Both the position numbers and the translations under genes were made by a program. From Acidobacteriaceae bacterium (GTDB taxonomy: Bacteria > Acidobacteriota > Terriglobia > Terriglobales > Acidobacteriaceae), in NCBI GenBank assembly GCA_003151875.1, contig PLYW01000253.1, forward strand, positions 1 through 12,745: a DNA stretch of 12,745 nt, given 5' to 3'. Numbering within the stretch: position 1 is the first letter of the stretch; every line of letters begins with the position of its first letter. Positions 6,922-12,745 of the stretch are shown here, piece after piece. Below the pieces are notes generated by a model. That model worked only from the letters and a program-made list of their open reading frames with translations, was not told the origin of the DNA and made no database searches.

Positions 6922-8150
6922 CATTTCTTTTTCCCCGGCAACCCAGCCGGGTTCTCATGCGTGCGTTCGCGGAAGCGCGCCTTCATCCCGGCGGCCATGG
7001 AGACGGCGTTCTCTCCGAATTTCTCGCGCATCCGGTCGGCGGCGGAGAGCGCCTGATTCCACTTCTCATGAGTACTCCTGCCTTGCAGGCTGAGCTGCTC
7101 GCTCTCGGCTGCAAAATGCGACGCGCACACCCCCAGCAGCCGCACCGCGCCGCCCGTCCAGTTGGCGCGGAAGAGTTCACGGACTGTCGCCAGCACTTCC
7201 GCGTCCACCGAGCTGGGCTGCTCCAGAGTGCGGGCGCGGGTGAGGGTGCGGAAATCGGAATAACGCAGCTTCAATTGCAGAGTGCGGGCGTGCAGCTTCT
7301 GTTCGCGCAGGCGGCGGCACACCATCTCCGACAGCCGCGCCAGTGTCGCTTCCAGGGCTTGCGCGTCGCCGGTATCGGCGGAGTAGGTGTGCTCATGGCT
7401 GATGGAACGCGGCCCGTCGTCTTCGCCAATATCGCTATCGAACCAGGCGCCAGCGTCCAGGCCGCGGGCCTTGCCGGCGAGCGCCAAGCCGAGGGCGCCA
7501 AAGTTCGCCTCCAACCAGCGTTCCTCATGCCGGGCGAGATCGCCAATCTTCTGGATGCCCTGTTCGAGCAGGCGCTTCTCCATGACCTTGCCAACGCCGG
7601 GGATCTTGCGCACATCCAGCGGCGCCAGAAATTCTGCTTCCCCGCCCGGCACAATCCACAGCACGCCATTGGGCTTGGCCTGGTCGGAGCAGATCTTGGC
7701 CAGCAGTCGCGAGGTGCCAACTCCGATGGAGCAATTCAGTTGCGTCTCCGCTTTCATGGCGCCGTGCAGCGCATGGGCGGCGCGCATCGGCGGCCCGTGC
7801 AGGCGCTCGGTGCCGCTCATGTCCACGTAGGCCTCGTCAATAGAAACCATTTCCAGCTTGGGAGAAAAGCGGTCGAGCACCTGGTAAACCCTGGCGGAAT
7901 AATCGCGATAGCGTTCGGGATGTCCGTCCACGAAGACGGCGTGCGGGCACAACTTGGCGGCGGTGCGCAGCGGCATGGCCGAATGGACGCCGAACTTGCG
8001 CGCCTCGTAGGACGCCGCCGACACCACGCCGCGCTCGTGGCGCTGACCGCCAACTACCACCGCTTTACCTTTCAGCGAGGGGTCGAACAATTCTTCGACC
8101 GAGACAAAGAAGGCGTCCATGTCGACGTGAAAGATGGTGCGTGGGGACAT
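6921..8150 (-). CDS. dinB: DNA polymerase IV (Y-family translesion polymerase)
   Basis: The 409-residue protein is a full-length DinB, an error-prone polymerase that copies past damaged template bases. The palm carries IFHVDMDAFF with Asp10, and SIDEAYVD with Asp105 and Glu106, the metal-binding catalytic residues; Phe15 is the likely steric gate against ribonucleotides. CSIGVGTSRLLAKICSDQAKPNG (140-162) is the typical palm/finger motif, and RKIPGVGKVMEKRLLEQGI (181-199) is the helix-hairpin-helix thumb. The little-finger domain follows (about 245-350), then QLSLQ (352-356) as a degenerate clamp-binding motif and a basic tail. ATG 8150 has no Shine-Dalgarno sequence, and a -10-like TAAAAT ends 11 nt before it, so the mRNA may be leaderless. 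I see no recognisable LexA box. The gene stop abuts the repeat at 6671-6921. Confidence 0.97.
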   Translation of the reverse strand: MSPRTIFHVDMDAFFVSVEELFDPSLKGKAVVVGGQRHERGVVSAASYEARKFGVHSAMPLRTAAKLCPHAVFVDGHPERYRDYSARVYQVLDRFSPKLEMVSIDEAYVDMSGTERLHGPPMRAAHALHGAMKAETQLNCSIGVGTSRLLAKICSDQAKPNGVLWIVPGGEAEFLAPLDVRKIPGVGKVMEKRLLEQGIQKIGDLARHEERWLEANFGALGLALAGKARGLDAGAWFDSDIGEDDGPRSISHEHTYSADTGDAQALEATLARLSEMVCRRLREQKLHARTLQLKLRYSDFRTLTRARTLEQPSSVDAEVLATVRELFRANWTGGAVRLLGVCASHFAAESEQLSLQGRSTHEKWNQALSAADRMREKFGENAVSMAAGMKARFRERTHENPAGLPGKKK

Positions 8151-8160
8151 GCTGTGCGCG

Positions 8161-8190
8161 ATTTTACAACCAGCAATTAGCGATTGGCAG
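8161..8190 (-). promoter_or_regulatory. Candidate dinB promoter placing the start of transcription at or near the ATG
   Basis: Read on the minus strand, CTGCCA (8190-8185; 4 of 6 to TTGACA), an 18-bp spacer and TAAAAT (8166-8161; 5 of 6 to TATAAT) precede ATG 8150 by 10 nt. Initiation would fall within a few bases of the start codon. The heptamer array begins immediately upstream of the -35. Confidence 0.4.
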
Positions 8191-8239
8191 CTAGCAATTA
8201 GCTCTTAGCTCTTAGCTCTTAGCTCTTAGCTCTTAGCTT
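8187..8239 (+). repeat. Heptamer tandem array TTAGCTC
   Basis: Six consecutive 7-bp units run from 8198 to 8239 (five TTAGCTC, last unit TTAGCTT). Degenerate related sequence (CAGCTAGCAATTAGC) leads into them from 8187. The array sits directly upstream of the dinB promoter. On the reverse strand it reads GCTAAGA repeated, the complement-type partner of the array at 8315-8355. Confidence 0.92.
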
Positions 8240-8314
8240 TCGCCACCGGGAATGGCACTGGCGGGGATATGGCGCTGCCCTGATGCGATACCTGCCCACG
8301 GCGAAGTGCCAGAT

Positions 8315-8360
8315 GCTAGTGCTAAATGCTAAGTGCTAAGTGCTAAATGCTAAATGCTGT
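8315..8360 (+). repeat. Heptamer tandem array GCTAAAT/GCTAAGT
   Basis: After a GCTAGT start, five 7-bp units follow (8321-8355): GCTAAAT, GCTAAGT, GCTAAGT, GCTAAAT, GCTAAAT, then a decayed GCTGTT. It is an imperfect inverted copy of the array at 8198-8239. The two are separated by about 75 bp that contains TTTCGCCACCGGG (8238-8250) and an approximately complementary CCCACGGCGAAG (8295-8306). No gene is seen in 8151-8627 outside these repeats and the promoter elements listed. Confidence 0.9.
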
Positions 8361-8466
8361 TGGCTAATCGCTCTTCCCGATTTGAACTTCCGGCGCATTT
8401 TCTTTCCCCGAACCGGAAACCATCGAAGTCACGATCTGAGAGGTAGTTGGACTGCAAACCCACCGG

Positions 8467-8481
8467 GAATGAGTTTCATTC
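8467..8481. promoter_or_regulatory. Inverted repeat, possible activator site
   Basis: GAATGA-GTT-TCATTC is a perfect 6-bp inverted repeat about 130 nt upstream of the inferred transcription start at 8597. That is a typical distance for an enhancer bound by a sigma-54 activator. The link to the NtrC-type protein encoded downstream is inference. Confidence 0.35.
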
Positions 8482-8526
8482 TGGAACCAGAGAGAAGGCG
8501 ACGGTGTTCCCGGTTTTCCGCTGATC

Positions 8527-8537
8527 GGGAAATTCCC
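8527..8537. promoter_or_regulatory. Palindrome GGGAA-A-TTCCC, possible activator site
   Basis: This is a perfect 5-bp inverted repeat about 65 nt upstream of the inferred start at 8597. GGGAAT also appears at 8465-8470 and again in CTGGGAATT just before the -24 element, so the motif recurs across this promoter region. Confidence 0.35.
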
Positions 8538-8570
8538 AAAAGAATCAACGCCTAAGCGCGACTGGGAATT

Positions 8571-8586
8571 TGGCAGCAGCCGTGCA
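8571..8586 (+). promoter_or_regulatory. Candidate sigma-54 (-24/-12) promoter
   Basis: TGGCAG-CAGCC-GTGCA matches the TGGCAC-N5-TTGCW consensus with exact spacing: GG at 8572-8573 and GC at 8584-8585. Mismatches are the final base of the -24 box and the first T of the -12 box. Transcription would begin near 8597, about 31 nt before ATG 8628. The second gene of the cluster encodes a sigma-54 activator, which supports autoregulation. Confidence 0.55.
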
Positions 8587-8627
8587 CTCTACAAATGCGG
8601 TTGCAAGGCAACCAGAGAATCTGAATC

Positions 8628-9209
8628 ATGAACCGAGCCAGCCATAATCCGATCGGCAGCGCAAAGCAAGCGAAACCCATGGCGAACCAATCTGGTTACC
8701 TTGCGATTGCCTGCGATGACGAAACCAGCCAGATGTTCTCCGCCGGGCAAGGACGCGAGGAGTGCGATACGGGAAATCCGTGCTCCTCGCGGGCCCTCAG
8801 CGGCGGCTGCGCGGCCTTGGTGCATGAGCTGGCGAACACTACTACCGCCGTACTGATGAACGCCCAGGTGCTGGGATGGAGATTGCCTCCCTACAGCCGA
8901 TTGAAACGCCCGCTGCTGGAAATCGAGCGCAGCGCGCAGCGTGGCAGTGAATTGATGAAGTGCCTGCTACGCCGGCTGGGGACCGATGGAATGGATCCGG
9001 CAGAGGAAGAGAAGCGATGTGTGCAGGATGACGGGTTGGGGTTGACTGAGGCGGTGACGGCCCAGGAGCCGGGCGCTGACTCCGGGAATGCGGAGAATCT
9101 GCCGCCCCGGACGAATTCCCGCCCGGCTCCTGGTTTTTGCTCAGTTCCGGAAGTTGAACTCACATCGACATGTGACGGTTGTACTAGTGCGTTTCCCAAA
9201 AAGGGATGA
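8628..9209 (+). CDS. DHp-only histidine phosphotransfer-like protein (kinase without ATPase domain)
   Basis: This 193-residue protein has one recognisable domain, at about 58-118: LVHELANTTTAVLMNAQVL with His66, followed by a second helix LLEIERSAQRGSELMKCLLRR. This resembles the dimerisation/histidine-phosphotransfer (HisKA-type) helices of sensor kinases, with the H-E-x-x-N box. There is no N, G1 or G2 box, so no ATP-binding domain, and no sensor or membrane segment. The C-terminal 70 residues are acidic and low in complexity, and their DNA holds a long hairpin with five T. The start ATG 8628 has a poor ribosome site; ATG 8679 is an alternative. The stop overlaps the next start as ATGA (9206-9209), implying translational coupling to the activator. 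It may be a phosphorelay module or a partner modulating another kinase. The domain call is good; the function is inferred. Confidence 0.72.
   Translation: MNRASHNPIGSAKQAKPMANQSGYLAIACDDETSQMFSAGQGREECDTGNPCSSRALSGGCAALVHELANTTTAVLMNAQVLGWRLPPYSRLKRPLLEIERSAQRGSELMKCLLRRLGTDGMDPAEEEKRCVQDDGLGLTEAVTAQEPGADSGNAENLPPRTNSRPAPGFCSVPEVELTSTCDGCTSAFPKKG
9062..9138 (+). terminator. Terminator-like hairpin with T5 tail inside the end of a coding region
   Basis: CCAGGAGCCGGGCG (9062-9075) and CGCCCGGCTCCTGG (9120-9133) are perfect 14-bp reverse complements, followed at once by TTTTT (9134-9138). Inside the loop, TCCGGG/CCCGGA (9081-9086/9106-9111) and GCGG/CCGC (9090-9093/9102-9105) can pair in register, extending it to a 72-nt nested structure. 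It lies 67 nt before the activator start and could attenuate transcription into it. Confidence 0.6.
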
Positions 9210-10696
9210 TGGTAATGAGTACGAAGGCCCAAATCAACTCCGTGCCGCCACTTGGGAGCGAGCTCGCCGAAGAAGGGATGTCCAGCATGCATGCCATTGA
9301 CACCGTGGCAGTTACCGAGCCGAGTTGCGAGACCAATGGACTGAACCTGTTGATCGTCGACGATGAGCGCTCGATGCGGGAGTCTTGCCGGGAAGTCGCT
9401 CACTCGCTGGGGTTTAACACCCGGGTGGCGGACACCCCGGAACACGTCTATCAGGTGCTCGACACCAGCAGCACCGATGTCGTGCTGCTGGATCTTCGTC
9501 TGCCGGGCAACAGCGGTCTGGAGGTTTTGCGCGAGATCAAGCTACGCCGTCCCGATACTCTGGTGATTGTGATGACCGGCTTTGCCACGGTGCAATCGGC
9601 GGTGCAGGCCATGAAACTGGGCGCCTACGATTACGTCACCAAACCCTTCAACTTCGAGGAACTGCGCCTGCTGCTGGAGCGGGCGGCAACCCATCTGAAG
9701 CTCACCGCCGAGAACCGCCTGCTGCGGGAACAGGTGAAGTCGAGGCACGGCTTCGGTTCCCTGGTGGGGCACGCGCCGGAGATGGAGAAGCTGTACCGCA
9801 TTATCGCCAAGGCGGCGCACAGCACCCATCCTGTGCTGATTCTGGGGGAAAGTGGGACCGGCAAGGAGTTGGTGGCGCGCTCCATTCACTACTGCGGGCC
9901 CTTCCGCGACCGTCCTTTTATCCCGGTGGATTGCGGCGCGCTGGTTCCCACCCTGATTGAGAGCGAGCTGTTCGGCTACGTACGCGGCGCCTTTACCGGC
10001 GCGGTACGGGCCAAAGACGGATTGCTGGCCACCGCCGAGGGCGGGACGGTGTTTCTCGATGAAGTAGGCGAGCTGCCGGTGGACCTGCAAGCCAAGCTGT
10101 TACGCGCCATCCAGGAAAAAGAAGTGCGTCCGGTGGGCGGCACCCGCGCCATTCCCATCAACGTGCGTATCCTGGCCGCCACCAACCGCGACCTCGATGT
10201 GGCGGTGCAGCAGGGGACCTTCCGCCGCGACCTCTACTTCCGCCTGAACGTGCTGACCCTGCGCATCCCTCCGCTGCGCGAACGCAAGCAGGACATCCCC
10301 TTGCTGATAGGCAACGTCCTGGAGCGCATCAACGGCGCCTCCCATATGCAGCACAGCGTGGGCGACGATGCTCTGCGGCTGATGCTGAACTACGATTGGC
10401 CGGGCAACGTGCGCGAGCTGGAAAATTGCCTGGAACGGGCCTGCACCACCTGCTCTCTTCCCACCATTCACATTGCCGATCTGCCCACCCAATTGCGCAA
10501 CTTCCAGGCGCAAGCCAAGCCGCCCATCCCGATTTCCGATCCGGAGGCGGTTACTCCCATCGCCGAGTTGGAGAAGCAAGCCATCCTGCGCGCTATCGAA
10601 GTGCTGCAGGGAGACAAACTGGAAGCGGCGCGCCGTCTGGGCATCGGCAAAACCACGCTGTATCGCAAACTGAAGGAATACGGCTCGGCACCCTGA
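9206..10696 (+). CDS. NtrC-family sigma-54-dependent response regulator
   Basis: The 496-residue protein has the full NtrC plan. A receiver domain (about 47-165) has acidic pocket Asp52/Asp53, phosphorylation site Asp96 (LLDLRLP), Thr124 and Lys146 (TKPF). An AAA+ domain (about 183-430) has Walker A GESGTGK (214-220), GAFTGA (261-266) for contact with sigma-54, Walker B GGTVFLDE (279-286) and the arginine-rich RRDLYFRLNV/PPLRERKQDIP segment. A Fis-type helix-turn-helix ends the protein (KLEAARRLGIGKTTLYRKLKEYG, 471-493). When phosphorylated it should form a ring and melt sigma-54 promoters. The start overlaps the preceding stop as ATGA; ATG 9215 with AGGG 9 nt upstream is an equally good start. 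The first 46 residues are an unstructured extension. No cognate kinase with an ATPase domain is in the window. Confidence 0.96.
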   Translation: MMVMSTKAQINSVPPLGSELAEEGMSSMHAIDTVAVTEPSCETNGLNLLIVDDERSMRESCREVAHSLGFNTRVADTPEHVYQVLDTSSTDVVLLDLRLPGNSGLEVLREIKLRRPDTLVIVMTGFATVQSAVQAMKLGAYDYVTKPFNFEELRLLLERAATHLKLTAENRLLREQVKSRHGFGSLVGHAPEMEKLYRIIAKAAHSTHPVLILGESGTGKELVARSIHYCGPFRDRPFIPVDCGALVPTLIESELFGYVRGAFTGAVRAKDGLLATAEGGTVFLDEVGELPVDLQAKLLRAIQEKEVRPVGGTRAIPINVRILAATNRDLDVAVQQGTFRRDLYFRLNVLTLRIPPLRERKQDIPLLIGNVLERINGASHMQHSVGDDALRLMLNYDWPGNVRELENCLERACTTCSLPTIHIADLPTQLRNFQAQAKPPIPISDPEAVTPIAELEKQAILRAIEVLQGDKLEAARRLGIGKTTLYRKLKEYGSAP

Positions 10697-10740
10697 GCTT
10701 CGCCGGCCTACAGGCGACGCGGCGCGTAGGAGCGCGAAGC
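10697..10740 (+). promoter_or_regulatory. Intercistronic hairpin directly after the activator stop codon
   Basis: GCTTCGC (10697-10703) pairs with GCGAAGC (10734-10740), and CCTAC (10707-10711) with GTAGG (10726-10730), in exact register with a 3 x 3 internal loop. It begins at the base after TGA 10694-10696 and lacks a T-run. It may slow or partly end transcription, or protect the upstream message, before the downstream gene at 10832. Confidence 0.5.
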
Positions 10741-10831
10741 AAGAGCCGAAACAAGGGCTGTTGGACTGATCAGCGCCGCCCCCGGCGCCAGTGGCAACGT
10801 GTGCCGGGCGAACGGCGGCAGGGAGGAAGCT

Positions 10832-11317
10832 ATGATCCTGTTGGTGACCACATCTTCTCGCGCCCAGGAATGCGCCGCCGCACTGCAACAGGGCACCGGA
10901 CAGCCGACCCAGGTGGCCAACTCGGTGCCGCGGGCGGTCGCGCGGCTGCAGAGCACGGAATACGACGCCCTGGCGATCGATCAATCGCTGCTGGAGGCTG
11001 ATTCCCGCGCCCTCGACACCCTGCTGAATCACGCCGGCACCGCCCTGCCGATTTATGTCAACCTGGCGCTGCACCATTGTGACCGGGTGGTGCGCGAGGC
11101 GCAGGTTGCCTTGCGCCGGGCCGAGAAAGAGAAGCAATGGGCCATGGGCTTGGCGGAGCGGGTGTTGCGCAACCAGCTGCGCGCCGAGGTGACCGGCATC
11201 CTGCTCACCTCGGAGCTGGCGTTGCGGCAGCCGGCCATCCCCGCCGAGGTGGTGGCCAAGATTCGCCTGGTGCAGGACATGGCGGAGAAGATGCGCTCGC
11301 AGCTACACGTCTTCTAG
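10832..11317 (+). CDS. Degenerate receiver plus DHp-like helices, probable signalling partner
   Basis: The 161-residue product starts at ATG 10832 behind a strong GGGAGG ribosome site. Residues 1-100 look like a receiver fold: MILLVTTSS as strand 1, YDALAIDQSLLE with Asp50 at the phosphorylation position, and LPIYVNLAL. The acidic pair after strand 1 is missing, and the usual Thr and Lys are not evident, so phosphorylation is doubtful. Residues of about 108-159 form two helices (LRNQLRAEVTGILLTSELAL, then VVAKIRLVQDMAEKMRSQL). Their spacing parallels the DHp helices of the first gene in the cluster, but the histidine position is Asn and the Glu is Gln. It sits 135 nt after the activator, with a hairpin between. 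A binding or sequestering role towards the DHp protein or activator is possible. The architecture is inferred from my own alignment. Confidence 0.65.
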   Translation: MILLVTTSSRAQECAAALQQGTGQPTQVANSVPRAVARLQSTEYDALAIDQSLLEADSRALDTLLNHAGTALPIYVNLALHHCDRVVREAQVALRRAEKEKQWAMGLAERVLRNQLRAEVTGILLTSELALRQPAIPAEVVAKIRLVQDMAEKMRSQLHVF

Positions 11318-11334
11318 GCTGTTATCGAAAAACC

Positions 11335-11475
11335 TTTTCACCACGGAGACACGGAGATCACGGAGTTGATTCTTGTTTTTCTTTCCTTCGGTTTTAGGTC
11401 TTAGAGGTCTTGGTTGCAGGTTCTGGCTTCTTCTTCCCTAATGCATGTTTCCCTCTGTGTCCTCCGTGGTGAAAA
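11335..11475. repeat. Dispersed CACCACGGAG repeat element with terminal inverted repeats
   Basis: TTTTCACCACGGAG (11335-11348) and CTCCGTGGTGAAAA (11462-11475) are perfect 14-bp inverted ends, and the similarity continues inward for about 9 more bases with one indel. The left end matches the element at 6713. The element fills the space between the stops of two convergent genes. The interior (about 110 nt) is pyrimidine-rich on the + strand and shows no reading frame worth calling. A folded transcript would put a long stem at the 3' end of both genes. Confidence 0.85.
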
Positions 11476-11485
11476 CGCTCTTCTC

Positions 11486-12745
11486 CTAGCGCACCGCCAT
11501 CACCAGCAGCCGGCGTTCGGTCATGTCCTCAATCGAGTAGCGCAAACCTTCGCGGCCCAGACCTGAATCTTTCACTCCTCCGTAGGGCATCTGGTCGACG
11601 CGGAAGCTGGGAACATCGCCCGCGATGACGCCGCCCACTTCGAGTTCCTCGAATGCCATCTGGATGAGCCCGGCATCGCGCGTGAACAACCCCGCTTGCA
11701 GCCCGTAAGCCGAGTGATTGATCTGGCGCAGCGCCTCGGGAAAAGACTCGTAAGGCTCGACCGTCACCACCGGCGCGAAAACTTCGGCGCAGTTGACCCG
11801 TATCTCCCCTCTGGTGCCGGTGAGCACGGTGGGCTCGACCATGGCCCCGGTGCGCTTGCCGCCGCACAGCAGCCTGGCGCCGCCCTTCACCGCCTCGTCG
11901 ATCCATTCGACAACGCGCACCGCGTCCGGTTCGCGGATCAGCGGAGGAATGTCGGTCGTCTCCTGCATAGGATCGCCCGTCTTCAATTTGCGAACACCCT
12001 GCACCAGCAACTCGGTAAATTTCTGGAATACCGGTTGGTGCACCAGGATGCGTTGCACCGAAATGCATGTTTGTCCCGCGTAGGAGAAGCCGCCGGCCAC
12101 ACAGCGCTGCGCCGCGTGCCCGAGATCGCTATCGCTGTGGACGATGACGCCGGCATTTCCGCCAAGTTCCAGGGTGACGCGCTTCTTGCCGGCGCGCGAC
12201 TTCAGTTGCCAGCCCACCGCCGCGCTGCCGGTGAAGGTGAGCAGCTTGATGCGGTCATCAGCCACCAGCAGGGCGGCGTTGTCGTTGGACAGCGGCATGA
12301 CCGCGAACGCGCCCTCGGGCCATCCCGACTCCTGCACAATCTCGGCCAGCAGCAGCGACGAGATGGGCGTCTGCGGCGCCGGTTTCAAGATCAGCGGACA
12401 ACCGGCGGCCATGGCCGGCGCCACTTTGTGGGCCACCAGGTTCAGCGGAAAATTAAACGGGGTGATGGCGAAGACCGGCCCCAGCGGAAAACGCCGCACC
12501 AGCCCCCATCGTCCGCTGGTCGATTCCAGCGTGTCCAGCGGGATGTACTCGCCATAGATGCGCGTGCTTTCTTCGGCGGCAATCTGGAAGGTATTGATGG
12601 CGCGCTCCACCTCGATGCGCGAGGTCTTGATGGGCTTGCCCGCTTCCTGGCAGATGGTGCGGGCAAATTCTTCGCGGCGCGAGATGATGCCGTCGGCCAC
12701 CTTGCGCAACGCGCTGGCCCGCTGATGCGACGTCATCTTGCGCGT
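11486..12745 (-). CDS. NAD(P)-dependent aldehyde dehydrogenase, N-terminus outside the window
   Basis: The frame enters at the right edge and ends at TAG 11488-11486, giving 419 visible residues of a family that usually has 475-500. A Met codon at 12736 exists, but in-frame coding continues upstream of it, so I treat the gene as partial. Counting from that Met, the fold motifs are PFNFPLN with Asn95, Lys118 (LILKPAPQTP), TFTGSAAVG (168-175), the general-base Glu190 in LELGGN, and the nucleophile Cys224 in GQTCISVQRI. Further on are NCAEVFAPVV and YGLQAGLFTRD. It oxidises an aldehyde to an acid or acyl product with NAD(P). The sequence around the Cys resembles the lactaldehyde/GapN-like branch, but substrate assignment from motifs alone is unsafe. 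It is convergent with the signalling cluster across a dispersed repeat. Confidence 0.93.
   Translation of the reverse strand, partial: TRKMTSHQRASALRKVADGIISRREEFARTICQEAGKPIKTSRIEVERAINTFQIAAEESTRIYGEYIPLDTLESTSGRWGLVRRFPLGPVFAITPFNFPLNLVAHKVAPAMAAGCPLILKPAPQTPISSLLLAEIVQESGWPEGAFAVMPLSNDNAALLVADDRIKLLTFTGSAAVGWQLKSRAGKKRVTLELGGNAGVIVHSDSDLGHAAQRCVAGGFSYAGQTCISVQRILVHQPVFQKFTELLVQGVRKLKTGDPMQETTDIPPLIREPDAVRVVEWIDEAVKGGARLLCGGKRTGAMVEPTVLTGTRGEIRVNCAEVFAPVVTVEPYESFPEALRQINHSAYGLQAGLFTRDAGLIQMAFEELEVGGVIAGDVPSFRVDQMPYGGVKDSGLGREGLRYSIEDMTERRLLVMAVR

Noticed and set aside
6909..8180. Long open frame on the plus strand opposite dinB (423 codons)
   Set aside because: It is the complement of an unmistakable DNA polymerase IV and has no motif of its own.
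8198..8355. Heptamer arrays considered as a CRISPR array
   Set aside because: The units are 7 bp with no spacers between them and there are no cas genes.
8393..8420. Search for a LexA/SOS operator upstream of dinB
   Set aside because: CCGAACCGGAAACC is only a half-match to GAAC-N4-GTTC type boxes and lies more than 240 bp from the start.
8340..8555. 71-codon plus-strand frame starting inside the heptamer array
   Set aside because: It begins in simple repeat, has no ribosome site and overlaps the putative enhancer palindromes. The translation is not protein-like.
9179..9188. TTGTACTAGT before the activator, identical to 2268-2277 in the amine oxidase promoter region
   Set aside because: A shared 10-mer is expected by chance many times in 12.7 kb, and the activator copy has no -35 at the matching distance.
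10100..11137. 345-codon minus-strand frame spanning the activator and the following gene
   Set aside because: It runs antisense across two supported genes and the intercistronic hairpin, with low-complexity translation.
3000..12500. Amine oxidase and aldehyde dehydrogenase as one amine-degradation pathway
   Set aside because: They are about 8 kb apart, on opposite strands, with unrelated genes between, and one is secreted while the other appears cytoplasmic.

Overview
The window most resembles a chromosomal piece of a GC-rich soil Acidobacteriota. This is inferred from content, not from a database match. The pointers are a secretin carrying a C-terminal cohesin domain, dispersed intergenic repeats built on CACCACGGAG, heptamer simple repeats between genes, and a mosaic of short unrelated operons. 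I see no rRNA, tRNA, CRISPR array, transposase or phage gene.

Layout. (1) Positions 1-2112, + strand: the 3' part of a secretin-cohesin gene, then two tandem GspG-like pseudopilins, which together look like part of a type II secretion or type IV pilus-like apparatus. (2) 2252-3744, +: a promoter and a compact, secreted copper amine oxidase reduced to its catalytic core. It ends against a strong hairpin shared with a convergent small exported protein (3848-4183, -). (3) 4421-6038: two different alpha/beta-hydrolase esterases, transcribed divergently from a 79-bp gap. (4) 6075-6611, -: a hydrogenase maturation protease with no hydrogenase in view. (5) 6671-8360: DNA polymerase IV (dinB, -), with a nested inverted-repeat element at its 3' end and two mutually complementary heptamer arrays upstream of its start. 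(6) 8571-11317, +: a three-gene signalling cluster behind a candidate sigma-54 promoter. It encodes a DHp-only protein with its histidine, an NtrC-type sigma-54 activator, and a degenerate receiver/DHp-like protein without the histidine. (7) 11335-11475: a second dispersed repeat; then 11486-12745, -: an aldehyde dehydrogenase running off the right edge.

How the genes may work together. The signalling cluster is the most unusual part. No protein in it has an ATP-binding kinase domain, so phosphate would have to come from elsewhere. The activator could drive its own operon through the -24/-12 site. A 14-bp perfect stem followed by five T lies inside the end of the first gene, and another hairpin follows the activator stop codon, so output from the three genes may be graded at RNA level. 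The amine oxidase releases an aldehyde and the last gene oxidises aldehydes, but they lie about 8 kb apart and a pathway link is only speculation.
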